From contig NC_088775.1 in NCBI RefSeq assembly GCF_954871325.1, forward strand, positions 30,171,561 to 30,235,560: a DNA stretch of 64,000 bases, given 5' to 3'. The number at the start of each line of letters is the position of its first letter. Positions within the stretch are counted from its first letter, which is position 1. This DNA comes from Gordionus sp. m RMFG-2023. Lineage: Eukaryota > Nematomorpha > Gordioida > Chordodea > Parachordodidae. A model generated the notes under the pieces. That model searched no databases. It saw only the letters and a program-made list of their open reading frames with translations, and had not been told where the DNA came from. A program made the position numbers and the translations under genes. This document shows, piece by piece, positions 1 to 12,311 of the stretch.

Positions 1-18
1 CAGTGTTTGTATTTAAAT

Positions 19-1115
19 CAGGGTTGGCAAATCGGTCAATTGACCAGTCAAATTCAGTCAATTGACGGGTCAATTGACCAAAGGAAGAATAAATTGAAAA
101 TATGTTTAAAAAGGGAAAAAAGATGTAAATACATGTGATCACAATGTTTGCTTATTTTTTGTGTCCACAATATCAAGAGGAGAACTCACAAGTATGTGAT
201 ATAATTCAAGAATTAGCTCTTTTACAAGGTAGTGATGACCAAAATATTTTAAGATAATTAATTTCAGAAGCAAAAACAGCATGTTTAATATAGCAAATTA
301 TGCGGAAAGTAGTAATTTCCAGAAACAATCAATTCCGACCTCTAGTTAATAGATTAAACTTTGTCCACCCTGCCCATTAAGAGACTAACAATTCCTAGTT
401 CTACTTCTTCTTTAGAAAGAAATAGGTCGATTAGGGTTAATATTCTTATGAAAATGGAAATCGATTGAAGACAGTGGCGTAGCTAGGAATTTTCCTTAGA
501 GGGGGTCCATACATATAAAAGCTGGGGGGCGGCAGGGTTTATCTTACAAATCATAACCATATCTTCGATAATATATAATAAATATATTTTTTAAAATGTT
601 ATTATAATTTAGTAGATTATTCTCAATGACTTTATAATAATACTATCCATAATAATTTCAATAGTAATATAATATCCTTCCAAAAACATCAAAACCAGAA
701 AAATATAATTCATATAAAATCACTTTGAAGTCTTTTGAACGTATAATCTCAAAAAAAATTTTGCTCTGGGAGGGGTCCAAACCCGAAAACCACCCCCGTA
801 GCTACGCCACTGATTGAAGATCTAAGACATCAGGAAAATTGATTAAAAAATATTAAAGAAAATGATAATATTGAAAATGAATCAGAACAAGAACTCCGCT
901 ACAATAGCTACACGTTAGTTATTGAATGACAATGAATTTAAAAAATTAATATTATAGATTTTATTTTACTATTATATTCAAAATAAAGTTAATATTAACT
1001 TTAAAAAAACATATATTTGAATTTGACCACATTTGACCCTATTTGACCATATTTGACCGGTCAAATATCGGTCAATTGACCGAAACGTATTTGACCGGTC
1101 AAATGCACAACCCTG
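19..1115. mobile_element. hAT-type transposon remnant with 8-bp TSD
   Basis: Termini CAGGGTTG and CAACCCTG are inverted repeats, and ATTTAAAT is duplicated exactly at 11-18 and 1116-1123. The 8-bp duplication and CAGRG ends are typical of hAT elements. Both ends carry several inverted copies of a GGTCAATTGACC/ATTTGACC motif (about 38-80 and 1020-1105), which look like subterminal transposase-binding repeats. Plus-strand remnants near 385-440 resemble the hAT C-terminal dimerisation segment (reading roughly RLTIPSSTSSLERNRS), so it descends from an autonomous copy. It is interrupted by a second element at 472-812. Confidence 0.85.
472..812. mobile_element. CAGTGGCGTAGC MITE nested in the hAT remnant
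   Basis: The ends are CAGTGGCGTAGCTAGG and the inverse GTAGCTACGCCACTG. The 8-bp ATTGAAGA is repeated exactly on both sides (464-471 and 813-820). The element is 341 bp, non-coding, and has G-rich stretches just inside its ends. It belongs to the same terminal family as the larger elements at 31759-33551 and 35279-37791. Confidence 0.9.
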
Positions 1116-1602
1116 ATTTAAATACACAATGCGTAAAAGTATTTTTTTTTAAATTTTTAACTTATAACACAAAGGAATGACATATAAAATTTAATTATTG
1201 AATAAATGATATAATATTAAAATTTTATATCCGAAATGATTTAAAACAATCAATTTCAAAAGTAAAATATAATGAAACTCAATATTTGGTACAAATCACT
1301 TTGGTAACCAATTTACATCAGGGATTTTTGCACCATGCTTTTGTACTATATTTATGTGAATGAACGATTATATCATGTCTTATTTCCTTCATCAAAATAA
1401 GACATGTCGGCTCTTTGTAACATTATGGATACATTCTACTTGCAGAGCCCTCTACCATTGAATAGTAATGGCCTTTGTTTTTTCATTCGTAATTTTAAAT
1501 ATACACAATCTCGCATATACAAAAAATTTTTATAAGTATCATAGTATATAGAATACTATATGGTGATGTGTGATCTTATGAGAATCCCGTTTGTATTATT
1601 AT

Positions 1603-2661
1603 CAGAGACCTGCAGACCCGGCCTGGCTAAGATACACAAGCCAGGCTGTATATTAATATTTGAAAACTCAATGAAACTCGGGAAACTTATTAATATTATT
1701 TTTTTTATTTAAAAATAATAAAAATGCGATCGTGTGGATATGGGTGGGAATTTTTTTGATGTAATAATAATTCAAAGTTTCATTACTCAAAATTTTTAAG
1801 AATTCCATATTTTCTTATAAAAATTTTACAATTCTTTAATTTTACATTAAAAATGGAAAAGATGTGTACTATATTAAATGCTATTAAGTTAGAACTAAAA
1901 TATTTTTTATTGAAAATTTTCATAATTCTTTGATTTTACATTAAAAATAGAGTAAATTATTTAAAATTTTTAAAAAGATGTGTGCTAAATTAGATGCTAC
2001 TAAGTAGGACCATTAAATCAAATACTAGACAATTAAGCAATTTATTTGAATAAACATAATATATAAACTAATAATATATAGATATATATAAAATTTTAAG
2101 GAAAAACATAAATAGTTCTATATAAATTTATAACATTTAAAAATTTAATTAATTTATTTAAATTTGACATATTTTTAATATTACTAAAATAAGAATATTT
2201 ACACATATATATATATATATACATAAGAGGAAGATTTTCTTTAAGATCTGTGAAATTAAAAAAAATCTTATTGCATCTAAATCTAAAATTAGGCCAATTG
2301 AACAAAAAAAGTAAGCAATTCTTTAACTTTTGAGTAATGAAACCTTGAATTATTATTACATCAAAAAATTTCCACCAATATCCAGATCACATATTTATTA
2401 TTTTTTTAATTATATTTTAGAAAAATAAATATTTTTTTTAAAAAATAATATTAAAAATTTCTGTGTTTCAGTGAGTTACCTAATTTTTTAAATATATACA
2501 GGCCAGGCCTAAATATTATTTTTGAAATACCCAAACGAGGCTAGATATTTTAAATCACCATTATTATCTATAAAATATTATATTTTAAAAACATCAGGAT
2601 TGGCCAAAAAAAAAATTAAATACAGGATGGGCCATGCAAATCGTACCTCTGCAGGTCTCTC
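1603..2661. repeat. Long inverted-repeat element, AGAGACCTGCAG ends
   Basis: The left end AGAGACCTGCAGACC is matched inversely by CTGCAGGTCTCT at the right end. Inside lies a second, better-preserved inverted pair: about 1728-1800 (GTGGGAATTTTTTTGATG) against about 2325-2395 (CATCAAAAAATTTCCACC). Each arm has GGCCTGGC-type GC patches, as in other short elements here. No target duplication is convincing. It is probably a decayed hAT-type MITE, perhaps with a second MITE inside it. A short (TA)n run sits at 2206-2222. Confidence 0.55.
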
Positions 2662-3359
2662 ACATCAAATAATACAATTATATATCTTCCTTTTGTAATA
2701 CGTTTGTAATTTAAAAAATTAAATACTTTTTACATGCATTATGTATTTAAATACAAACACTAAAAAAATTTGAGTGTTTTATTTTTTAAAGTTAAACTAG
2801 TTAACAATGAAAATAATGCATTTTTTTTAAATTTATCATTTATTGATATGGTGCACAATAATGATTAAAATTATTTTAAAATCTTGAAAATATGTGAATG
2901 AAGACAAACACATTTACTTGTGTAAAAGAATTATGTAATTTGTTTGCTTTATAACTTAAAACAAAATTTATCACCTACTACTATTGATATTTGGATTTAA
3001 TTTTTTAAGTCTGCTCGATTTTTTTTAAATGATTTGTAGCGCTTGACCTGATCCTGGAAAAATTTGACCCACAATAAAAATTATTTGTTCGCTTGGCCCA
3101 AATTCATTTAAAATTAGAAAAAAAATAACTTTTAATTCTAAAAATATTCTACAAATAAAAAATATTAGTGCCTTGTTTGTTGCATGAATTTTAAATTATA
3201 TCAAATAATTTCACAGAATTTAATGTCATATTTAAATATTTAAGCAAGACCAAGCCCGATCTTTTTTAAAAAATATTAAGCCTGACCCAATCATTTTTTA
3301 AAAAGAGGCCAAGCCCGAAGTCTGTACGGGCCAGGATTATAGATCTCTATCTACTAACC

Positions 3360-3426
3360 CAAATGTAATCATTTTTTAAATTTAGTGAGGGGGGGTCACG
3401 ACCTCTAAACACCTGAATCCGCCACT
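3360..3426. mobile_element. Right end of a CAGTGGCGGATTC-type hAT MITE
   Basis: The stretch ends in GAATCCGCCACTG, the inverse of the widespread CAGTGGCGGATTC hAT terminus, preceded by a G-run and GACC-rich sequence. No matching left end was found nearby, so this is a truncated copy. Confidence 0.5.
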
Positions 3427-3488
3427 GTACCCCATAAAACAATCGTAGAGAATCTTATAAATCATTAAATTTTTATTTATTCATTTAC

Positions 3489-3652
3489 CTTAAGCATAGG
3501 TTGACCAAGGAACGGTTTGTTAAGGTGCAATTCAGCTAATGTGCACGACATGTTGATGCCAGGACCAGAAGTTTCCATGTCAAGAGGAGATGGAGAATTA
3601 GAATTGATGCGTGTCAGACTGCCATTGTTAAAACTAGTGGTGTTCATGCCAT
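3489..3652 (-). CDS. TRIM-type gene, exon 9 (last exon seen)
   Basis: The minus-strand exon follows a TTTCTCAG acceptor and ends at AAG|GTAAAT. It holds 2 nt of a split codon plus 54 codons, reading GMNTTSFNNGSLTRINSN... and ending ...KPFLGQPMLK. It is Ser/Asn/Pro-rich linker sequence with no recognisable domain. It is open throughout, and its phase fits exon 8 (A + AT = Asn). Coding continues in phase 0 to the left of the window, where an NHL propeller would be expected if the family call is right. Confidence 0.75.
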
Positions 3653-5795
3653 CTGAGAAAATATATTTATTTAGGTAAATGATTTATTTATTATTATGAA
3701 TATATGTAAAAATAAATCATATATTTTCAACAAAAACGCAAAACCTGGGAAAAGAAACACCCCAAAATGAGAGAGGTCCATGTATGCCCCATCCCAATAT
3801 TATTGTAATAGATATAAGTTTTTTAAATATAATCTTAAAATTACTCCATCTTTTTGAGCTTTTTAGAAAAGCTCGCCCAAGACGGAAGCTTGACTTTCCC
3901 TGAATGTATTTAATATTTCAATAGCATAAAAAAATATGATAGATTTTACGATATTTTACAGTTTGAGAATCCAAAATTGTCATTACTTTTATTAAAAGTA
4001 TCGTTCAGCTAAAGGATTAGGCTTACCTAAATTTTCCTGATGTAATTTATCAATTCACTTTCTCAAACTAGAAGGCCTACAAAATGGGTTTCTTGGCTCA
4101 AAGCTAGCAGAGGCTCATCGCGCATTTATTTGGCAAATAAAATCTAGGAAAATAATTCCCCAGAAAAGATATTAAAAATTACAAAATAATAGGAGAAATA
4201 ATATGGAATAAAAGTCCTTATTATACAGGACATGGTTTTTAATTAATAATTTCGATGGGCCTATCTCTGATAATATAATTGCTAATGAGCTAAAGTTTAG
4301 TTTTTGATATAACTATAGAACATCGTATATAATGTGCCTATAAATTTTTATCGATGAAAGTCAGCTGTGAGATGTTTGATTTAACATAAATTTCAAATAT
4401 AAAATTTCAATATCATTGTATTATGGTGGTTATAAATGGTTAGAAGCATTACCAAGTAGTAATGCAGGCAACCTCTTATCAAATAAATAATTAAGAGCAT
4501 AGTCCACCAAATTGAATGCAGCATCTTGTAACCATAAACATAAAATATTAGTTGATTCCAAAGGGAGGGAAACATGGTCTTAATTGTATATTTAGTCAAG
4601 GCAGACAAGCAAGATATGCAGCAATTAATTCAGTTGAGGGTGAGAATACCAAACACTCTGGTGCCTGCTAATTTAACATCAGATGATGGCCTGGGGCTAG
4701 GTGTTAACTCTTAATTTGGGACTTCTCATGGTCTCTTCATTTCCAAAAAATGTAAATTCTAAGGTAGATATAGTTAAGGAAAAAAATCTAAGATTAACAT
4801 GTTTTTATACTTATCATTATTACTTATGTCAAGCGGAACTTTAAATTTATAAGAGCTCTTATATCATAACCCAAAAAATTTTAACTATTAAAAAAAAATT
4901 TATTTTTATAAAATGAGTATTTTACTATTATTATTGATATTAATTTTTAAATAAATAAAATATTTAGGATTAAAAAAAATATCAAAGCTATTTTAATTTA
5001 GCAAAACATTCTCGATTTAAAAATTATAAAAAAAAATTAATTTAAAACTTTTATTTATTTAAATAAAATATAAAAAGCATGAAAACTATTTAAAACATAA
5101 CATATACAAAACTATGTTAAAATAAAATGTATTTTAAAAGATAAAAAAACATGTAAACTATTTAAAAAACATACAAGACAAGAGAAAAAACAATGAAATT
5201 AAAAAAAACTCTCATTGAAATCTGAGAAAACTTGAGTTACAAAACCGTAATTAGAATTAAAAATTGCATAGTATATTTCATTTAAATTTTCTTTGTAATA
5301 GATGCTTAGGGGTAAATTAAACTGCTAGACTCATTACTTAAGGAAAGTATCATTAATAGAAAAGTAATAGCAAAATGTATGACAGTCTAGAATCCTATCA
5401 ATATGGCAGCTCATGACAAAGTTGTGGTAAATTTCCTAGTAATCGGGTAGCATATTATATTCCCAGGAACAAGGTTATTTATAGATTAAATCAAATATAA
5501 GAAAGTATTAGCTCCCCCTAATAAAATAAACGATAAGGTCTTGGCTTATATATAGGTTAGATATATTTATTTATTGCTAGATGTTAATTCTACGATATCA
5601 AGTCAAAGTGAGATTACTTATATTGAGAAAATTAATATTGTTTTATCAATCTTTGATGTAAAATTTAACATTTTTAACAAGTTTAAGTCTTATTTTTGCT
5701 AGAATTGATCATACATCTCTTATATTTGTTTTAATTTTCCTATAATTTTTCCAAATTTTATATTCTTGGAAATATTTTATCTCTATATAAAGTAC
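3653..5795 (-). other. TRIM gene intron 8
   Basis: A 2.1-kb AT-rich intron. A somewhat GC-richer block around 4060-4730 has no open frame that I recognise. No bounded transposon was identified. Confidence 0.6.
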
Positions 5796-6006
5796 TTTCG
5801 AGCCCTGGGGAGAGCATAGTGAGGTCTGGCATGAGAATCATGTTGCCATCAAGAGTCATGTTACCCAGTTTGGCTAATGCAGCCAATCCCATTATATTGG
5901 TGGCAAAGGCTGAAGAAGGGTTCATGTCATTGAGGGGTAGAGCTAGCGATGATGTCATGGCGGACAGAGAGGATGGAGACGTAAGCGCAGGGTCATTGTT
6001 ATTAGC
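5796..6006 (-). CDS. TRIM-type gene, exon 8 (linker)
   Basis: The acceptor is TTTTGAACAG and the donor GAAA|GTACTT. It gives 70 codons plus 1 nt, starting ANNNDPALTSPSSLSAMTSS and ending ...MLSPGLE. The composition is Ser/Ala/Leu/Met-rich with no cysteines, as expected for the flexible region between the coiled coil and the NHL repeats. Phase 0 at the 5' side matches exon 7. The donor is a weak consensus but is the only one giving the phase that exon 9 needs. Confidence 0.75.
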
Positions 6007-6157
6007 CTGTTCAAAATAAAAGATGTTAATTTTAATTATTTATCAGACATATCATTGGAATAAATGAGATTTGCTTTAAAAAACCTGTTATAATAGAAAG
6101 ACCCCTAAAGATTGCATTATAAAATTTATTCACATATAGATATGAGTCAAGTAAAAC

Positions 6158-6518
6158 CTCACGCTCTAAGCTATCAAGTGAACTAATGTCGCCATTGGTG
6201 AACGACTTGGAGCAGGAGCTCTCGTCTCCTGATTTAGTTTCCCTCTCGACCCCTGGATCCCTCTGGGTGACAAAAGGTTCCAAAAATTGTTCTTTCAAAA
6301 ATGTTTCCAGCTTGGCTGGCGTATCCAGGTGAAAGGTGAGGTCTAGATCCGTGGCCGCTGCATATTTATTATTGGGTCTGTCTATTCCTGGTTCAACAAC
6401 AGCTAATGGAAGTCCAGAATTGGCAGAAAGAATAAATAACCGATGTTTAACAAAAGGTTTGAGAGAGAGCATCTCAGGTAAATTGCAACGCCGCAGCATT
6501 TTCTTAGTAAATTCAGTG
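6158..6518 (-). CDS. TRIM-type gene, exon 7 (end of coiled coil, then linker)
   Basis: The exon begins after ATATAAG (acceptor at 6519-6520), which supplies the one nucleotide needed to complete the codon left by exon 6. A nearer AAG at 6503-6504 is out of phase. The 120 codons start TEFTKKMLRRCNLPEMLSLK. The FTKKML....EML segment is the usual end of the B-box C-terminal coiled coil in TRIM proteins. Then follow a VVEPGID stretch, DLDLTFHLDTPAKLETFLKE and a charged Ser-rich tail. A filamin domain, which TRIM71/lin-41 has at this point, is not visible. That favours the brat/mei-P26 branch. The donor is GAG|GTTTTA. Confidence 0.8.
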
Positions 6519-9500
6519 CTTATATTATTGTGTGGAGTAATGGAAAAAAATAAGATGTTTTAGCTAATATTAAAAATAGATCTAAAATAATTTACCTTTT
6601 TATTTGTATTTTAGATAATTATTAGGTTTTGTTTTCAACAGTTGGAAAAAAATCTTAAAATTGAAGATTTTTTTTAAAAAAAAATTCATTTCATCTTGAA
6701 GGATATTTTATGCATGAATATTACATAGGATATATTTATAGAATAATTATTTTCCTTTTGAATAAACCATTACTTTTTTGATTTAATCTTTTCCTTTTTG
6801 AATGGGAAACTGTAAAATGAATTCTTATTCACTTATAATTTAGTCTCACAAATTAACAAAAAAATTTTTTAAAAAATCGTGATTTAATAGAATCATATAT
6901 TAAAAAAATGATAATTTTTGCCAATGCTAAATAAAATAATGATTCACCGAATTTATAACCATCTATATCATTACAAAAAAATACTTAAGCACAGGGAGAT
7001 TTAGTATAAAGGGAACAATAAAAATAGATATTTTATTTAGATTGGAGGTCGGCTAGGACCAAAGCCCAGCCAGTAGGTTACATATATTTTTTGGACCTAG
7101 CCTGACAAATTGCTTAAAATATTTTTATTATCAGGCCAAAATTTTGAAAATGGTTAAAAAACAGGTAATTTTGCTAATAATATATTAAATTATTATAGAC
7201 CAAACCAGACAACTTGTACAAAATCTTAAATAATAATCCTCAAAAAACGTCAATCAAATTTAGCCAATAGTGTTCTATTAAAAATTATTTGACCAATAAA
7301 AATTATTATAGCGTTTTTGGTTCAATGGTATTCATCATACCAAACTCAAGCATTCATGCAATTTAGATATATTTCTATCACATTTTAACCATCTTCATAA
7401 GGTTAAATTTTTCATAGTTATTTATTTAGTCATATTATTTTTTTTAAATAATCAATTCATACCCAAGATGCATCATCAGAAGACGTTAAGATATTGAGCT
7501 GCAGGCTAAATATTCATTTTTCATAACTATAAAATCTAACAAATTTAATTTAGATAAATAATATAAAAGGTAATCTATCAAATCAAAAAATTTAGCTTAG
7601 TCACTTGCATTTTGTATGATTATATATTTTAAAAAGATTATATAAGTAAATATTTGCATTTATCATTCCCAGTTTAGTTACACACTTGGAGATGACACCC
7701 ATGGAGTTGTTAAATTAAAAACATAATACATCACTTCTAAGAAAATACAATAGGTCTGTTATTTTGCACTAATTGTTATCATTGGAAGCTGTTTGGATTT
7801 ATTAAGAATGAGTCTTTTATTGACTTCAAAAAAATTTAAACTTCAATTAATTATTTTTGATGAGATTAAAAATACCAAGGTAATAAAAGAGGACATGTGA
7901 CCCCTGCTGGATCCTTTCATCAGAGTCTATGATATGTGGGCTGAATAAAGGAGTTTTAATGTTACAATATGTCTATAGGAATTTAGGAGTAAAACAAATT
8001 ATGAAATGTTCTAGAAATTTGTCATTAAAAGTATTTTTAAAGTCTACTATGGATTCTGAATATAATACAAATGGCAGGCTATTTTGACTACTCCCTTAAC
8101 ACCGAATCCTAATTGCAATCTATAACTAATTTGATCCTGGATTTTCACCCATGGCAATTATTTTTGCTAATAATCTTCTAAATAGCTAATTACAATGGGG
8201 TGGATACCACACTTTGATTTAAATCTAGGAGGTCTTTGTTTAAAAGAGTATTTATGAAAGTCTTAAACATTTAAATGATTTTTTGAGATAAGTGTAGATT
8301 TTATAAGAAATTCTTGAGGATGAAAACAATGTGTCTGGATGTGAATAAAATAATGAATAAATCCAATTATTTCTTTATTAGATAATTTATATAACTCGCA
8401 AATAATATTATTTTTATTCCATATTTTTCATAATATATTTGGTTTTTTCTAAAAATTTGCAGAATGAACATAAATAATCTATTCCTCATATTTGGCTATT
8501 GATTAAAGAAAATATTCTTTCGATGTTGGCATTATGAGCTGTTATAGAATATAATAAAGCCTACATTTTTAAGGATTGGAATATAAGAGAAATCAGACCA
8601 ATTTTAGTGAAGAGTAGATTTTGTATATTCAACCATCTGATTTTATTTTGACTACTTGGGAACATTTTTAATTTCTATCCATTGGAAACATTCAATTCTT
8701 CTAGAGGTTCTGACTAGAGAGCAAAATATAAAATGCTATGTCTACATTTAATAAATTATCTTTCATTGCATCAATTAAAATTTTTTTGTTCATTTTTAAC
8801 ATTTGTCTCAAATATTGTTTTTACTTTTAATGAAATTTTATTTTCTTTCTTTCTGTTAACAAATCGTCGCCTGAGAATTATATTATTCTATCTCCACTTT
8901 TTTCTGTATTTTGAATACTAGAAATGCTTTCCTAATTTTTTTTTAATTTAAGGATGTGTATATTTAATATTTATTAATCACTTAATTTTATAATATAAAA
9001 TACCATGATATATTTCTTATTATTCTAAAACTGAAGATAGAATAAATACCAAATTTTATTTTTATTCTATTCTCCAAACAACTTCTCTTTAAATCCAAAA
9101 ATATTATTGAATAATAATAATTACTGTTGTAAACAAGACAACAGATGAATAAAAATTGTGGTAATATTATTTTTTTTAAAAAAATAATAAAAAAATATTC
9201 TTTTTTTTAAAAAAATAATAAAAAAAATATTCTTTTTAATTTTTTGTTTTTTTTTGAACCAGTAATATTGGAATCTTTATATAAAACCATACAATCAGTT
9301 AAAATAACTCTTAATGGGTCATTCCACATCAAATGAGCAAAAAAATGAGATTTTCGGCCGACCCCTTTCGATTTTTTTAAAATTTGGTAAGCAAAGAATG
9401 GTCAATGTAACTAAGAAGTAGCCAAAATTTTAGCCTCCTAGCATTTATATTTTTGAAGATATTAGGGTTCAAAGTGGCAAAAATGAAGTATTTTTACCAT

Positions 9501-10419
9501 TATCTGCCTTCATTCAATTAAGCATATCTTAAAAACTACATAATTGTAAATTACGAATTTAATATCAAAATTACATACAAAGACTCCTTAAAAAATTTTT
9601 TTTATTTTTTTTACCAATTTTCGGCTATTTTATTTAATATATAAAGACGACTAAAAAAGATTTTTTGGAAATAATACGACCTTTAATTTTTTTAAAAAAT
9701 TTAGTAGACATTATTAAACTCTTCCTTTATATTTATAAAAAAAAATTGGTTTGGGAAGCGGCTATCTTCATTCTCAAAATCGATAAAAATGTTTAGAAAA
9801 GTGTATAAATATTTTCCCGATAGGGGACATAAAATTTAATGGTTTTTCTTGGACTATTTGATATAAATTAAAGATTATTTATCTTGTAAGTGAAAATAAC
9901 AATAAATGGGGCTTTCATTCAATTATAGAAATTGTCTATCGATAAAAGAAATTCAATTTATTACTTTATTTATAATTTATTATAAAATTTTTTGTCATAT
10001 AGCATATATTTAATGAATATTAATAAAATATATTTAACCAAGTTTATATTTCTTGAATATATGAATCAGAATCTTGTGAATTTCATAGACGTCAAAAAAA
10101 ATATCAAAATTTTCTCTATTCAATTTTTTAAAATAATTTGATATATTTAAAATATTACAAATATTAATTTATTATTATTATGAAATTATATACAAAATAA
10201 AAGTATTATCATAAAATAACCCAAAACAATATAAATAATGGATCGGATTTTCTAAAATCAGAATAGCCTTACTAAATTAGAATAACAATAAATAAGTGTT
10301 TCAATCAATAAAATAAATAAAAATTTTAAAATTGATTAATCATTCAATAATACATGCTCACTATATTCATTTTTTAATTAATTTCTTGGTATTTTGATTT
10401 TTATAAACACCTAACCCCA

Positions 10420-11880
10420 AGCCTGGAAAAACTATAGATGAATATACAGTTAAATTGTACAAGAATTTTATTGTATGGACGAAATAAGCAGAATCATGCC
10501 AGGCAAGAAAGATTGCGTTTCGATTTTGACCAAAAACGGAAAAGAGAATACCATACATAAGAGATTAATTTTAGATAATTTGAAAGAAATTTATATATTT
10601 TTTAAAGAAATGAGGCCTGATGTTAAAATTGGTTTTTCGAAATTTGCAAGCAATCGCCCAAAAATTGTATACTCGTTGGAGGTAGTGGTACACATGTTTG
10701 TGATTGCAGCTACCACCAAAATTTTAAATTAATGATCATGGGATCAAAATTACCCAATTTAACCATTGATATGTTGCCCTTTAAAACATACAAACATATT
10801 TAACATTTAATAATTTGCAATTCGCCTCAACCATCCATATGGGCAAATGTGATAATTGTCCAGGGTCAACACATTTACGCGATCAAATAGAAATATTGTT
10901 TCGTTCTAAGGACATCGAATTTATAACATACAAACAATGGCTATCCATAGATAGAACCACTCTTGAAACAATAACGAAACCAGAAGGTGAATTTATCAAT
11001 GCCTTTTTTGAAAAAATGGAATCTTTATTACTCCATTTTTTTATTTCAACGCAACAATCGTTGTATCAAAACGATCTAAAATTGAACTTAGATGAAGACC
11101 AATATTTAATCATATGTGATTTTTAAGAAAACTATAGCTTTATAATTCAGGATGAAGTACAAATTTATTATTGAAATAGGGCTCAATGCACTGTTCACCC
11201 TTTTGTTATATATTATAAAGATAATTTTGCCAATATTTGTTGCCTAAATTATGTAATGATATCCGAATCTTTGCAACACAATACAATAGCAGTACATAAT
11301 TTCATTGGTATATTTTTTAATTAATAAAATTTTTAGGCCAAATAAAATTTTTTATTTTTACGATGAATCCGCTGCACAGTATAAAAATCGTAAAAATTTT
11401 ATTAATATTTGCCATCATGAGATGGATTTAGGAGTACAGGCGAAATGGCATTTTTCTGCTACAGCACACGGGAAAAGTGTTTGTGATGGGATTGGTGGCA
11501 CTGTTAAAAGATTAGCAGCTATACAAGGCTTTACTCAAAGTAAATAACCACATTATATGAATTGTACAAGTTAAATAAAGATAATATTAATGTCATATAT
11601 TTTAAATAGATGACCAAAATAAATTATGATTACGAAGATCCATTACTCAGGGAAAGATTTTCAAAAACTAGATCTATACCTGGAAGGAACACACAAAATA
11701 AACAACTTACAGATCTACATCAATTTAAAAGAAAAATGTATTCCAATTCAAGAGAAAGTACCTTAGAATAGTTATCATATAATGATGAATGTATAATTAT
11801 TGAAGAAATATCAGGATACCTAACGTATCCTTATGATTCTAATTAGTGGTTAGCTTTGTTTTAGTGAAAAATCAAAAGTA
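10420..11880 (+). pseudogene. Transposase remnant of Sola-like copy 1
   Basis: Decayed plus-strand coding is collinear with copies 2 and 3. It shows a KPGKTIDEYTVKLYKNF segment, then DEISRIMPGKKDCVS, KRLILDNLKEIY, IGFSKFAS.RPK, a C-rich stretch ending in CDNCPGS, ITYKQWLSIDRTTLET, the first catalytic-type motif LIICDF, then YDESAAQYKNRKNF and TAHGKSVCDGIGGTVKRLA. The N-terminal third, with the zinc-finger region, is missing. There are several frameshifts and stops, for example a TAA right after LIICDF and a frame change after SNRPK. Not functional. Confidence 0.75.
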
Positions 11881-11924
11881 GGAAGAAATGTATATAAAGT
11901 TTTTACCCAACCGGACTTTCTAAT

Positions 11925-12311
11925 TAATGATCTGCATCGGGCCTAATTTTTCAAGCTCGGCCCGACACGAAATTTTTTAAAAAAAGTTTACCGTACCGGC
12001 CTTGCCCGAATTTATTTAAATATAGAAATTAAGTTTTATAATTACTCAAAATAAAAGACATATGTTATTTGTCGTTTAGTTTCAATAAATTAAATTAAAT
12101 ATTTAATTTTACATAAAAAATTCAATATAAAATTGAGAAATTTTGATATATTTAAAAAAATTCCAAGGTCCGATCCAACCCATCCCAAATTTTTTTAAAA
12201 ATATTAGGCCCGGCCCGATTATTTAAATTAGAATTAGGCCCGAACTCAGCCCAAAGCCCGTTCAGCCAGACCAGACTAGACTCGGGCCGGGCCTAACTTT
12301 GCAGATCTCTA
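11925..12311. mobile_element. TAGAGATCTGCA-family hAT MITE
   Basis: The ends read TAATGATCTGCATCGGGCC and GGGCCTAACTTTGCAGATCTCTA. The flanking octamers TTTCTAAT (11917-11924) and CTTCTAAT (12312-12319) differ at one position, as expected for an aged 8-bp duplication. The arms are rich in GGCCCGGCCC-like blocks around an AT-rich centre. Sister copies lie at 14101-14460 and 63421-63788, with a truncated one near 32214-32438. Confidence 0.85.

Larger units (their letters stand above)
1124..3488. other. Gene-poor stretch left of the last TRIM exon in the window
   Basis: Apart from the inverted-repeat element at 1603-2661 and the MITE end at 3360-3426, I recognise no gene here. A perfect 11-bp hairpin stem occurs at 1374-1384/1396-1406 in a slightly GC-richer patch, and degenerate GGCC-rich MITE debris lies around 3000-3345. 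No NHL-repeat coding was found on either strand, so the remaining exons of the TRIM gene must lie left of the window. Confidence 0.5.

Noticed and set aside
1374-1406. Hairpin CATGTCTTATT...AATAAGACATG as a microRNA precursor
   Set aside because: The stem is only 11 bp and does not extend, too short for a pre-miRNA.
2206-2222. (TA)n microsatellite as a functional site
   Set aside because: Ordinary in DNA this AT-rich.
6158-6502. Exon 7 starting at the nearer AAG|AAAATG site
   Set aside because: It is out of phase with the strong exon 6 donor. The acceptor ending at 6519 restores the frame and the FTKKML coiled-coil motif.
5819-6563. Plus-strand open frames over 5.8-6.5 kb
   Set aside because: They are antisense shadows of TRIM exons 7 and 8, which have splice sites and matching phases on the minus strand.
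8733-8921. Phe/Leu-rich 62-codon frame
   Set aside because: Composition follows the T-rich background. No motif or conservation can be argued.
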